From the NCBI RefSeq assembly GCF_016907715.1, contig NZ_JAFBCM010000001.1, positions 1,178,001-1,242,000 on the forward strand: a DNA stretch of 64,000 nucleotides. The letters run 5' to 3'. The position numbers were made by a program, and so were the translations under genes. The notes below the pieces were generated by a model that ran no database searches, was not told where the DNA came from, and worked only from the letters and a program-made list of their open reading frames with translations. Positions 17,285 through 25,705 of this stretch are shown piece after piece; within the stretch, counting starts at the first letter, position 1, and the number at the start of each line of letters is the position of its first letter. This DNA is from Tenggerimyces flavus. Its GTDB lineage: Bacteria; Actinomycetota; Actinomycetes; Propionibacteriales; Actinopolymorphaceae.

Positions 17285-18379
17285 CTACCCGCCGCCGTCC
17301 AGGTCGGTCCGCTGGCGGAGGATCCGCAGGCCACCGTCGTGCTTGAACGCCACCTCGTACAGCTTGCCCCGCGCGTTCTCGAACGGCCGGTGCAGCACCA
17401 GCATCAGCTCCCCGGAGAACGACCGGAACAGCATCCCGTGCCCGCTCCCCTCCCGAACCAGCGGACGGCCCTGCGACCACGGCCCGGTCAGCCGGCCCGA
17501 GCGCGAGACCGCGTACGTCTGCACGTAGTCGCCTCCCACCGTGCCGTCGGAGTTCAACGCGTTCTTCGCCCATGTCGACCACAGCATGAGCAGCGCGCCG
17601 CCGGGCGCGCGATAGAGCTGCGGCCCGTCTGTCACGTACGGCAGCAGTTGGTGCGTCGACGGCGCCGGCACCTCCTCGCCGATCCACGATGCGTCCGAGC
17701 CCTTGAACAGGTGCACCGGATCGCCCTCGGTAGAAGTCAGATCCGGAGACAGCCGGATCGCCTCGATCGTCCCGTCGATCTTCTGTAGCCACTCGTGCGC
17801 GTACACCATCCACGGTTGCCCGCTCCGGTCCACGTGCAACGTGCCGTCCAGTGTCATGAACGACTCCGGTGGCGTCGGCCGCGAGGGATCCAACGGCACG
17901 AACGGCCCGAGCAGCGAGGACGACGACGCGACGATCGTTCCGCGCATGTAGTTGGGGAGCTGCGCCGGGATCCCGTACTGGTTCGGCGGCGGAACTGGCA
18001 ACGGACGCGACGAGTTGTGCAGCGTCACGAACAGGTGCCAACGGTCACGCCACCGGTGCACCTCTGGCGCCCAGCCGCCCTGCCGGGCCCAGATCTCGCC
18101 CTCGGGAAGGGTGAACACGACCGAGGGCGCCACCCAGTCACGCAGGTTGCGGCTCCGGTAGACCATCGTCCCCACCCCAGGGACGCCGGTCATCGAGCGA
18201 ACGTTCGACGTGTACAGGAAGTAGGTCCGCGTCGAGCGATCCGCCACGATGAACGGATCGTGCAGCGGCATCTCCGGCAGCCGCAACGTCGGTTCGGGAA
18301 GCTCGGCCGCGTGCGCGACGGACGGCCCGAGGGCCGCCGCCGCGGACACGGCTCCGACAAACGCTCGCCTGGAGGTCAC
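17285..18379 (-). CDS. Exported GH43-type glycoside hydrolase (arabinanase/xylosidase-like)
   Basis: The 364-residue product begins at a GTG overlapping the permease stop (GTGA) and has a twin-arginine signal (MTSRRAFVGAV, cleavage after AHA near residue 24), so it is exported folded. The five-bladed propeller signatures of clan GH-F are visible: DPFIV with the probable catalytic base Asp 41, WAPEVHRW (~105-111), a DGTLHVD strand, and TDGPQLY in the position where many GH43 enzymes have EGP. It is therefore likely an alpha-L-arabinofuranosidase or beta-xylosidase. As the last gene of a sugar ABC importer operon, it probably trims plant-derived oligosaccharides outside the cell for uptake. Confidence 0.85.
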   Translation of the reverse strand: MTSRRAFVGAVSAAAALGPSVAHAAELPEPTLRLPEMPLHDPFIVADRSTRTYFLYTSNVRSMTGVPGVGTMVYRSRNLRDWVAPSVVFTLPEGEIWARQGGWAPEVHRWRDRWHLFVTLHNSSRPLPVPPPNQYGIPAQLPNYMRGTIVASSSSLLGPFVPLDPSRPTPPESFMTLDGTLHVDRSGQPWMVYAHEWLQKIDGTIEAIRLSPDLTSTEGDPVHLFKGSDASWIGEEVPAPSTHQLLPYVTDGPQLYRAPGGALLMLWSTWAKNALNSDGTVGGDYVQTYAVSRSGRLTGPWSQGRPLVREGSGHGMLFRSFSGELMLVLHRPFENARGKLYEVAFKHDGGLRILRQRTDLDGGG

Positions 18380-19206
18380 TGCTTGAGCGCCCCCGCCGCG
18401 AGGTCGGCCAGGAACTGCCGCGCACCGATGAAGAACACGATGAGCAGTGGGATGACCGCGAGCAAAGTGCCCGCCATCACCATCGAGAAGTCCGTCGCGT
18501 ACACCCCGAACAATTGCGACAGCGCGACCTGCAGGGTCAGCTGCTCCGGGTTGATCATGATGATCAACGGCCAGAGGTAGTCGTTCCACTGGCCGATGAA
18601 CGTGAAGATCCCGAGGAACGCCAGCGCCGGACGCAGCAACGGGACCGCCACATTCCAGTACTGGCGAAGGAAACCGCACCCGTCGATCCGCGCAGCATCG
18701 AGCAGCTCCGAGCTGATCGCACCCTCCGCGTACTGCCGCAACAAGAAGATGCCGAACGCGCTCACCGCACCGGGAATGATCAACGCCTGCAGGGTTCCGA
18801 CCCAGCCGAGCTGCGCCATGATCGCGAACTGAGGCACGATCGACAGCTGCCCCGGCACCATGAACGTCGCCAGCAGGAAGATGAACAGCACGTTCTTCCC
18901 CGGGAAGTCGAACTTCGCAAAGGCAAACGCAGCCAACGAGGAGAAGAACAGCACCAGCACCGTCGTGATACCAGCGACCAGGAAGCTGTTCCAGGTCGAG
19001 CCCCAGAAGTCGATGCTGGCGAAGACGTTGCGGATGTTCTCCAGCAGATGCGACCCCGGCACCAGCGCCGGCGGGTAGCGGAAGATCTCCGGCGTGGTGC
19101 GGGTCGCCATGAGAAACATCCAGTAGAACGGGAAGATCGAGAGCAGCACCCCGAAGATGAGGAGCAGGTGGGTGACTGTGCTCTTGACGCGTTCGCCCGT
19201 GGTCAT
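18376..19206 (-). CDS. Carbohydrate ABC transporter permease (MalG-like)
   Basis: The 276-residue inner permease of a CUT1-type sugar importer has about six transmembrane helices. The EAA loop that docks the ATPase is at ~175-195 (LLDAARIDGCGFLRQYWNVA then VPLLRPALA). The ATG overlaps the stop of the MalF-like gene (ATGA), and its own stop overlaps the glycosidase start, so the operon is very compact. No ATP-binding subunit is encoded nearby; in actinobacteria many CUT1 importers share a common MsiK-like ATPase encoded elsewhere. Confidence 0.93.
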   Translation of the reverse strand: MTTGERVKSTVTHLLLIFGVLLSIFPFYWMFLMATRTTPEIFRYPPALVPGSHLLENIRNVFASIDFWGSTWNSFLVAGITTVLVLFFSSLAAFAFAKFDFPGKNVLFIFLLATFMVPGQLSIVPQFAIMAQLGWVGTLQALIIPGAVSAFGIFLLRQYAEGAISSELLDAARIDGCGFLRQYWNVAVPLLRPALAFLGIFTFIGQWNDYLWPLIIMINPEQLTLQVALSQLFGVYATDFSMVMAGTLLAVIPLLIVFFIGARQFLADLAAGALKQ

Positions 19207-20171
19207 GACCGCGCTCCTCTCCGGATCCGAAGCCCTCTGGTTCCCGTCCCCTGCACGAGGCGCCAGTTGATGATCGAGAACAGGATGATCACGATGAACA
19301 TCGCCCAGCTGAGTGCGGCGCCGTAGCCGAAGTCGTTCAACGTGAACGCCTGCTGGTACAGGTAGAGCGAGATCGTCTGACCCTCACTGCCAGGGCCGCC
19401 GGCGTTGCCGAGCAGCAGCTGCGGCTCGGTGAACAGCTGCAGACCACCGATCGTCGACGTGATCACCGTGAACAAGATGATCGGCCGGAGCATCGGGACC
19501 GTGATGCGGAAGAACACCTGCACCCAGCTCGCGCCGTCGACCCGCGCGGCGTCGTAGAGATCGTTCGGAATCGCTTGCAGGCCGGCGAGATAGATCAGCG
19601 CGTTGTAGCCCATCCAGCGCCAGATCACGATCGCGGCGACCGCGATCTTGATCGGCCACGGCTCGGTCAGCCACTGGACGGGCTCGACGCCGATCCACTC
19701 GAGGAACGCGTTGACGAGGCCGAACTGGTTGCTGAAGATCGAGCCGAAGATCAGCGTGATCGCGACGATCGAGGTGACGTTCGGAATGAAGTACGCGATC
19801 CGGTACGAGCCCTTGGCGCGGATCTGCTGGTTGAGCAGGAACGCGACCACGAGCGCGATCGCCAGCATCGGGATCGTGGAGATGATCCAGATCTGGAACG
19901 TGTTCAGCAGAACCTTCCAGAACTGCGGGTCGCTCAGCAGGAACTGATACTGCGCGAACCCGACGAACTGCATGTCGCCGATGCCGTCCCAGTTCTGGAA
20001 CGACAGGTAGATCGAGAAGACGATCGGGAACACGCCGAAGATCGCGAACAGGATGTAGAACGGCGAGATCGCCAAGTACAGCGAGAGAAGCTCGCGCCGC
20101 CGGCTGATCTTCGTGGGCGTGGCCGGCGGCGGTGTCGCCTTCTCGGGTGCCGCGATGGGTGTCGTCGTCAT
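19203..20171 (-). CDS. Carbohydrate ABC transporter permease (MalF-like)
   Basis: The 322-residue permease has a polar N terminus of ~30 residues, then six or more helices. The EAA-loop motif lies at ~225-245 (DLYDAARVDGASWVQVFFRI, then TVPMLRP). It pairs with the MalG-like subunit encoded directly downstream. The ATG at 20171 shares one base with the stop of the solute-binding gene. The substrate is likely an oligosaccharide, judging by the GH43 enzyme in the operon. Confidence 0.93.
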   Translation of the reverse strand: MTTTPIAAPEKATPPPATPTKISRRRELLSLYLAISPFYILFAIFGVFPIVFSIYLSFQNWDGIGDMQFVGFAQYQFLLSDPQFWKVLLNTFQIWIISTIPMLAIALVVAFLLNQQIRAKGSYRIAYFIPNVTSIVAITLIFGSIFSNQFGLVNAFLEWIGVEPVQWLTEPWPIKIAVAAIVIWRWMGYNALIYLAGLQAIPNDLYDAARVDGASWVQVFFRITVPMLRPIILFTVITSTIGGLQLFTEPQLLLGNAGGPGSEGQTISLYLYQQAFTLNDFGYGAALSWAMFIVIILFSIINWRLVQGTGTRGLRIRRGARS

Positions 20172-21451
20172 CAGATCAACCCCAGGTGGGAGAGCTGCCG
20201 GTCAACCTCGCGCAGCGCGTCCTGCCAGGCCCGATCGGGATCCTTGCCGGCGCTCCACGTCAGCGTGAGCTGGTCGGTGAAGCAGGGGCCGATCACGTTG
20301 TCGTACGGGCTGAGGTAGACGGGCTTGACTTCCTTCGCCGACTCGGCGAACACGGCGTTGGTGACCTGCCCGCCGAAGAACGGGTCCTCGACCTGCGCTC
20401 GCGGGTCGTCGAGCGCGGAGGCGGCCGCCGGGTAGAGCTTGTACTCGTTCAGCCCGTAGACGAGCTGGTTCTCCGGCGACTGCACGTACTTGACGACCTC
20501 CCAGGCGGCCTCGGGGTCGCGGCAGTACTTCGTGATGCCGAGGAACGAGCCGCCCCAGTTGCCCGGACCGTCCGGCGCGCGGCACAGCCGCCACTTGCCG
20601 GAGGTGTCCTTCGCGCCGTCGGCCATGATCTGGGCGACCCAGACCGCGCCGACCAGGCTCGCGACCGCTCCGGTGGAGACCGCGGCGTTCCACTCCGGTG
20701 AGAAGTTGGCGTCGATCCGAGCGGTCAGCTTGCGCTCGTTCGACTCGATGGCCAGGTCCCACGCGCGCCGCAGGTGCTCGCCGTCGCCGATGAAGCGGTT
20801 CTGCTCGTCCATGTAGCGCTCGCCGCTCTGGCCGACGACGCGGTCGAACACGTCGTTGCCTCGCGGCAGCAGCTTGACGTCGGGATTCGCCTCGACGAGC
20901 TGCGTGCCGAGCTCGAAGAAGCCGTCCCAAGTGGCAACGCGCTGGGCCACCTCGTCGGGCTCGGTCGGGAGGCCGGCGGCCTCGAACAGGTCCTCGCGGT
21001 AGTAGAGCGCCGTCGGCCCGGTGTCCATCGGGAAGCCGATGAACCGTCCGCTCGGTGCCTGGCCGCGCAGCCACTTCCACTCCAGGTACTGCGACTTCAC
21101 CTCCTCGGCGCCGAGCTCGTTGAGGTCGAAGAACTGGTCCTCGTCCGGGAAGTAGGTCGCGATGTCCTCGTTCAGACCGGTGACGTCCGGAACGTACGCC
21201 TTGCCGGCCAAGCTGGTGAGCAGCTTCGCGCGGAAGTCGCCGCCGATCTTCTGCGCCGCCAGTTTGACGCCGGTGTCCTTGGGCGTCTTCGCGAGCAGCG
21301 TGTCGCTGATCGAGCGGTTCCAGTACCACATGGAGATCGTGTCTTCCGGCGCGAGGTAGGCGCCGCGTCCGCACCCGGCCGTGCCGAGTAACGCGGAGCC
21401 CAGGAGCCCCGATGCCGTCCCCGCGAGAAGCTGTCGTCGTGTCAATGCCAT
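20171..21451 (-). CDS. Extracellular sugar-binding lipoprotein (family 1 solute-binding protein)
   Basis: The 426-residue protein starts at the ATG at 21451; GAGG lies 8 bases upstream and the alternative GTG three codons earlier is less well placed. The N terminus MALTRRQLLAGTA combines a twin-arginine motif with a lipobox (GTAGC, Cys ~27). The mature part has the aromatic-rich type I fold of sugar-binding proteins (ISMWYWN near the start, then GPTALYYREDLFEAAGLP and NWGGSFLGITKY). It captures the sugar for the two permeases. First gene of the operon and presumably the most highly expressed. Confidence 0.93.
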   Translation of the reverse strand: MALTRRQLLAGTASGLLGSALLGTAGCGRGAYLAPEDTISMWYWNRSISDTLLAKTPKDTGVKLAAQKIGGDFRAKLLTSLAGKAYVPDVTGLNEDIATYFPDEDQFFDLNELGAEEVKSQYLEWKWLRGQAPSGRFIGFPMDTGPTALYYREDLFEAAGLPTEPDEVAQRVATWDGFFELGTQLVEANPDVKLLPRGNDVFDRVVGQSGERYMDEQNRFIGDGEHLRRAWDLAIESNERKLTARIDANFSPEWNAAVSTGAVASLVGAVWVAQIMADGAKDTSGKWRLCRAPDGPGNWGGSFLGITKYCRDPEAAWEVVKYVQSPENQLVYGLNEYKLYPAAASALDDPRAQVEDPFFGGQVTNAVFAESAKEVKPVYLSPYDNVIGPCFTDQLTLTWSAGKDPDRAWQDALREVDRQLSHLGLI

Positions 21452-21500
21452 TCGGCCCACCTCGCTGTTCGAGGGACGGACTGCACCCGATCAGTCCTGT

Positions 21501-21512
21501 CGAAGCGCTTCG
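21501..21512. promoter_or_regulatory. LacI-family-type operator upstream of the sugar importer operon
   Basis: CGAAGCGCTTCG is a perfect 12-bp palindrome centred on the CG step, the usual shape of LacI/CebR-family operators. It ends about 50 bases upstream of the solute-binding gene. No LacI-type regulator gene lies in the window, so the repressor must act in trans. Confidence 0.55.
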
Positions 21513-21656
21513 CTAGCGCAGGGTACGGCCGAGTGACGGCGCGGGGAAGTGATCGGCCAGGACTGGACATCCCATGTCCTGAGGCTGCGCCGAGAGAGAC
21601 GTCAGTGCGATGCGCGGAGAGATCGATTACCCGCGCGAGCTGGAGCGACGCCAAAC

Positions 21657-21668
21657 CTACCTAGGTAG
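21657..21668. promoter_or_regulatory. Perfect 12-bp palindrome beyond the EcsC-like gene
   Basis: CTACCTAGGTAG is fully self-complementary and lies 1 base after the stop of the EcsC-like gene and ~140 bases before the sugar-binding gene's operator region. It could be a regulator site, but the absence of an adjacent promoter makes the role unclear. Confidence 0.3.
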
Positions 21669-21669
21669 A

Positions 21670-22368
21670 TTACGTCTGGTCGGCGGGCAGGGCCTTGTGG
21701 CGCCGGGGCAGTGCCTTCTCGGCGTACTTGCCCACCCGGTACGTCTCGACGCCGTCCACCACCGCGCCGACGCCGCCGCCGAGCAGCGGGATGCGCCGGG
21801 CCGCGACGAGTCCGAGCCGCTTGCCGCCGACCTTCAGGCCGAGCGCGGCCGAGATCTCGGTCGCGAGCTTCTTGTCCAGCTCCGGGTCGTGCACCGGTGC
21901 GGTCGCGATCGCGAACGGGGTGGAGGGGAGCTTGCCCTTCTTCACCATGTCGTCGACGGTGTCCTCGCCGAGCAGCACGGCGGTCACGGCCGTACGGACG
22001 CGCGAGTCGTCCACGTCGTACCCGCGCAGGTGCGCGATCGCCCCGACCATGCGGACCTGCAGCACGGCGAGGCCGGTGAGGTTGGCGGGCATCGAGATCG
22101 GCAACAGCAACAGGCCGCCGAGGCTGGTCAGGAAGCCCTGACCGCCCGCCATCGCCGTGTGCTGCTCGATGACGGTGCCGATCGCCACCGCGGCGTCACC
22201 GTTGGCCTTCGCCAGCTCGCGTTCGGCATACGCGCGTGCCCCGAGGAACCGACTCTTGCCCTCCATGGCGGTCGACACGACCGTACGAAAGAACCCGGAT
22301 GCGGCCTGCGGCGCCAGCGCGCGGGCCCTCGGAAGGATGTCCCGCGTCACCATCTTGCCGACCTCCAT
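21670..22368 (-). CDS. EcsC-like protein
   Basis: The 232-residue protein resembles the EcsC family: a hydrophobic glycine-rich core near residues 85-115 (MAGGQGFLTSLGGLLLLPIS, then MPANLTGLAVLQVRM), a central VRTAVTAVLLG helix and a second glycine-rich segment, RRIPLLGGGVGAVVDGVET, near the C terminus. Family members are poorly understood and occur in many bacteria, sometimes linked to ABC transporters of the Ecs type. No partner gene is adjacent. Monocistronic; a 218-base region with two palindromes lies 3' of it. Confidence 0.75.
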   Translation of the reverse strand: MEVGKMVTRDILPRARALAPQAASGFFRTVVSTAMEGKSRFLGARAYAERELAKANGDAAVAIGTVIEQHTAMAGGQGFLTSLGGLLLLPISMPANLTGLAVLQVRMVGAIAHLRGYDVDDSRVRTAVTAVLLGEDTVDDMVKKGKLPSTPFAIATAPVHDPELDKKLATEISAALGLKVGGKRLGLVAARRIPLLGGGVGAVVDGVETYRVGKYAEKALPRRHKALPADQT

Positions 22369-22463
22369 GAGGTGTTCACCCGGCCCCTCGCCGCCATAAA
22401 TGGACGTGCCCCTGCACCTTACGTCGTCCGGGGCTGGTCTGCCGGGCAGCTACGTTTGACCCC

Positions 22464-23144
22464 GTGCCCATAGAACCGCCGCCGTCCCGGTGGGAGTTCC
22501 CGCCGGTCGAACGCGCGGGCTCCGACGACCTGGTCGGACAGGGTGCTGACCTGGAGCCGGCGACGTTGCTCGCGGCGTACCGGCACGGCATCTTCCCGAT
22601 GCCCGTACGCCGCCGCCAGCCGATGCTCTGGTGGTCGCCGGCGCAACGCGGCGTGCTCCCGCTGACCGAGCTCAAGGTGTCGCGATCGCTGCGCCAGTCG
22701 TGCCGGAAGTTCGAGATCCGGGTGGACACGATGTTCGGCGAGGTGATCCGGTCCTGCGCGGCGCCGGGGCGCGAGGGCGGCTGGATCAGCCCCGAGATCC
22801 TGGCCGCGTACGAACGCCTGCACGAGCTCGGCTGGGCGCACTCGGTCGAGGCGTGGACGCCCGACGGGCGGCTCGGCGGCGGGCTGTACGGGCTCGCGGT
22901 CGGTGGGTTGTTCGCGGGCGAGTCGATGTTCTTCCGCGAGCGGGACGCGTCCAAGGTGGCGCTGGTCGGACTCGTGGACCTGCTGCTCGAGGACGGCGAG
23001 ACGAACCGGCTGCTCGACCTGCAGTGGAAGACCCCGCACCTGGCCTCGCTGGGCGCGACCGCGGTCGAACGTACGGAGTACCTCGATCTGCTCGGCAAGG
23101 CGCTCACGCTGCCTCTGCCGGCCGCCTTCGCGGGGCGGAGCTAG
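22464..23144 (+). CDS. aat: Leucyl/phenylalanyl-tRNA--protein transferase
   Basis: Aat transfers Leu or Phe from aminoacyl-tRNA to N-terminal Arg or Lys of proteins, marking them for ClpS-ClpAP-type degradation (bacterial N-end rule). The 226-residue product has family hallmarks: AAYRHGIFPMP (residues ~37-47), WWSPAQRGVLPL (~57-68) and GGLYGLAVGGLFAGESMFFR (~137-156). The length fits the family. The start is a GTG. It is monocistronic, and a small minus-strand gene converges 3 bases beyond its stop. Confidence 0.95.
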   Translation: MPIEPPPSRWEFPPVERAGSDDLVGQGADLEPATLLAAYRHGIFPMPVRRRQPMLWWSPAQRGVLPLTELKVSRSLRQSCRKFEIRVDTMFGEVIRSCAAPGREGGWISPEILAAYERLHELGWAHSVEAWTPDGRLGGGLYGLAVGGLFAGESMFFRERDASKVALVGLVDLLLEDGETNRLLDLQWKTPHLASLGATAVERTEYLDLLGKALTLPLPAAFAGRS

Positions 23145-23147
23145 CTC

Positions 23148-23417
23148 TCAGCCGGCGTGCCGGCCGCGCGGCTGGTCCTCGTCCTCCGGCATCGCCAGCC
23201 GGTCCGCGCCCAACCCAGCGGACAACACGTCGATCAGCACCGGGACGTCCCGGGCTCGCATCCGTAGCGACGCCACGCAGACGCTGTCGCGCCAGATGGA
23301 CAGCACCGCCACCCCGGCATCGGGATGCCAGGACACCCGCAGCGAACGATCGCCTCCGCGCGCGTCGATGAAGACCTCGCCATGGACTGGCAGGGTCGTC
23401 GCGGTCGACTCCGACAT
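23148..23417 (-). CDS. Small conserved-looking protein of unknown function
   Basis: This 89-residue protein has a compact beta-rich core (VFIDARGGD, VSWHPDAGVAVLSIWRDSVC and VASLRMRARDVPVLIDVL) and a polar, Pro/Glu/Asp-rich tail. It has a single Cys, no signal peptide and no membrane segment. Such small proteins with an exposed RDVPVLIDVLSAGL helix are common in actinobacteria, but I know no function. It lies between aat and the DNA glycosylase gene, converging with the former and diverging from the latter. Confidence 0.65.
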   Translation of the reverse strand: MSESTATTLPVHGEVFIDARGGDRSLRVSWHPDAGVAVLSIWRDSVCVASLRMRARDVPVLIDVLSAGLGADRLAMPEDEDQPRGRHAG

Positions 23418-23503
23418 GAGCCGATAATGCCGCAGCCGGATCCGTTACGCATCAATCTCGGCGGTGGACGCGAACTGTCGGTCGGTAGGCGGACAATGGA
23501 GCC

Positions 23504-24382
23504 ATGCCCGAGCTACCCGAGGTCGAGGCGCTGGCCACGTTCCTGCGCGACAAGGCGGTCGGCCGTACGTTCACGCGTGTCGACGTGGTCGCGATCAGCG
23601 CGCTCAAGACGTTCCAGCCGCCGATCACCGCGCTCTACGGCCGGACGTTCGGCGCCGTCGCCCGGCACGGCAAGTTCCTCGACATCACCTGCACCGCCGA
23701 GGGCGAGCCTGACGTGCACTTCGTCCTCCACCTGGCCCGCGCCGGCTGGCTGCGCTGGGTGGAGAACATGGCCGACACGCCGCCGCGGCCGGGCAAGGGC
23801 CCGCTCGCGCTGCGTGTCCACCTCGGCGACGGCATCGGCTTCAACCTCACCGAGGCCGGCACCCAGAAGCGGCTCGCCGCGTACGTCGTCCACCAGCCGT
23901 CCGACGTGCCCGGCGTCGCGCGGCTCGGCCCGGACCCGCTCGGCGACGACTTCACGCCGGACCGGTTCCGGCAGATCCTCACCGCGGCCAAGCGCGCCCA
24001 GCTCAAGGGCGTGCTGACCGAGCAGGACCGGATCGCCGGCATCGGCAACGCGTACTCCGACGAGATCCTGCACGCCGCGAAGCTGTCGCCGTTCAAGCCC
24101 GCGAGCGGCCTGAGCGACGACGAGGTCGGCCGCCTGTACGCCGCGATCCGCGACGAGCTGACCGAGGCGGCGAAGCGCTCGGCGGGGCTCGCGGCCAAGG
24201 AGCTGAAGTCGGACAAGAAGACCAACATGGCGGTGCACGGCCGGACCGGCCAGGCCTGCCCGGTCTGCGGCGACACGGTGCGTGAGGTCTCGTTCGCGGA
24301 CAAGAGCCTGCAGTACTGCGCCACGTGTCAAACCGGTGGAAAACCCCTCGCCGACCGCAGGCTGTCCAAGCTGCTCAAGTAG
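23504..24382 (+). CDS. Fpg/Nei-family DNA glycosylase/AP lyase
   Basis: The 292-residue base-excision repair enzyme starts MPELPEVE, where Pro2 is the catalytic nucleophile and Glu3 assists. The H2TH region is at ~165-190 (VLTEQDRIAGIGNAYSDEIL), and a C-terminal zinc finger is complete, with four Cys in CPVCGDTVREVSFADKSLQY and CATCQ. The ATG follows soon after a possible promoter. The family includes Fpg (8-oxoguanine) and Nei-like enzymes (oxidised pyrimidines); the exact substrate preference is uncertain, and actinobacteria often have several paralogues. Confidence 0.93.
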   Translation: MPELPEVEALATFLRDKAVGRTFTRVDVVAISALKTFQPPITALYGRTFGAVARHGKFLDITCTAEGEPDVHFVLHLARAGWLRWVENMADTPPRPGKGPLALRVHLGDGIGFNLTEAGTQKRLAAYVVHQPSDVPGVARLGPDPLGDDFTPDRFRQILTAAKRAQLKGVLTEQDRIAGIGNAYSDEILHAAKLSPFKPASGLSDDEVGRLYAAIRDELTEAAKRSAGLAAKELKSDKKTNMAVHGRTGQACPVCGDTVREVSFADKSLQYCATCQTGGKPLADRRLSKLLK

Positions 24383-24391
24383 CCTTCGGCG

Positions 24392-25705
24392 GTGCGTTCC
24401 GCCTCCTCCCTCGGTTCTGCCATGGTGGCGCTGACCGTTGCCCGGTTGGCGTCCGTCGCGGCCACGTTCCTCGCCGGCGTCGTCGCCGCGCGGCTGCTGA
24501 CGCCTGCCGAGGTCGGTGTCGCCGGCGTGGGGCTGACGGTCGGCTGGGCGGTCGCGATCGCCGCGAACGGCGGGCTGAACATCGCGGCCGTCATCCACCT
24601 CGGCGAGCGCGCCGAGCCGCGGGAGACGATCGTCGCGCGGTTCATCGGCTACCTGATCGGCTCGCTGGCGGTGGCTTTGGCGCTCACCGCCGCGGTCGCG
24701 CCGTTGGTGGGCGCGCTGGTCCTGGAACGGCAGGCGCCCTGGCTGTTCTTCGCGGCGGCGGTGCTCGGCGGTGCGACGATCGGCTACGAGCTGACCGGGG
24801 CGCTGCTGCTCGGGCTGGAGCAGCGCCGGTCGTACGTCATCGCCGACCTGCTCCGCAGCGGCGCGACGCTCGGGCTGACCGCGCTGGTGCTGGTCTGGCT
24901 GAGCCGGTCGTCTTCGGGTTACGTGTTGGCGACGGGGCTCGGGGTGATCGTGCCGGCGGCGTTCGCCGTCTTCATGCTGCGGCGGGCGACGGGGTCGCTG
25001 CGGCCGCGGTTCGAGTCCGCGCACTTCAAGCGCACGATGAAGCTGGGGATGGCGGGGCAGGTCGGCAACGTGCTGACGTTCCTCAACCTGCGCTTCGACC
25101 TGCTGCTGGTGCCGGCGTTCGTAGCCCTGGACCAGGCGGGCATCTACTTCGTGACCACGCGGGTGGCGGAGGTCATCGGGCAGGCGTCGACGGCGGCCTC
25201 GTCGATGCTGTTCCCGCACGTTGCCGCGCAGACCGACCGGTCGGACACCTCGACGACGGAGCGCGCGAGCCGGCTGACACTGCTCGCGACGCTGCTGTCC
25301 GGCGCGGTGTTGGCGGCGCTGGGGTCGTTCATCCTCGGCTTGTTCTTCGGACCGATCTATGTGGCCGGCACCTCGACGTTGCTGATCCTGCTCGTCGGCA
25401 TGCTGCCGCTCGCGTTGTCGCGGGTGCTGGCGGCCGACCTCAAGGGGCGCGGGCGTCCGGGGCTGGTGTCGATCGGGACGGGGATCGGCGCGGTCGTCAC
25501 GGTGGTCGCGGACGTGATTCTCATTCCCCTGTGGGGGATTCGCGGTGCCGCGGTCGCGTCGGTGCTGGCGTACACAGTGTCCGCGGTGATCCTTGTCGTA
25601 CAGTATCGCCGGGTGAGCGGTGGTCGGGTCTTGCTGTTGTTGCCGCGTCCGTCGGACGTGATGGATGTCGTACGGATGGTGCGATCTCGCGTGGGGCGCC
25701 GGTGA
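24392..25705 (+). CDS. Polysaccharide flippase (Wzx/MOP superfamily)
   Basis: The 437-residue protein with about 12 hydrophobic helices belongs to the oligosaccharide flippase group of the MOP superfamily, which flips undecaprenyl-linked glycan units across the membrane. The first helix carries the typical VARLASVAATFLAGVVAARL pattern followed by LTPAEVG. The start is a GTG at 24392, only 9 bases after the glycosylase stop, so the two genes could be co-transcribed. Its stop overlaps the start of the next gene (GTGA). Context with CsaB suggests it exports a pyruvylated cell-wall polysaccharide. Confidence 0.88.
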   Translation: MRSASSLGSAMVALTVARLASVAATFLAGVVAARLLTPAEVGVAGVGLTVGWAVAIAANGGLNIAAVIHLGERAEPRETIVARFIGYLIGSLAVALALTAAVAPLVGALVLERQAPWLFFAAAVLGGATIGYELTGALLLGLEQRRSYVIADLLRSGATLGLTALVLVWLSRSSSGYVLATGLGVIVPAAFAVFMLRRATGSLRPRFESAHFKRTMKLGMAGQVGNVLTFLNLRFDLLLVPAFVALDQAGIYFVTTRVAEVIGQASTAASSMLFPHVAAQTDRSDTSTTERASRLTLLATLLSGAVLAALGSFILGLFFGPIYVAGTSTLLILLVGMLPLALSRVLAADLKGRGRPGLVSIGTGIGAVVTVVADVILIPLWGIRGAAVASVLAYTVSAVILVVQYRRVSGGRVLLLLPRPSDVMDVVRMVRSRVGRR

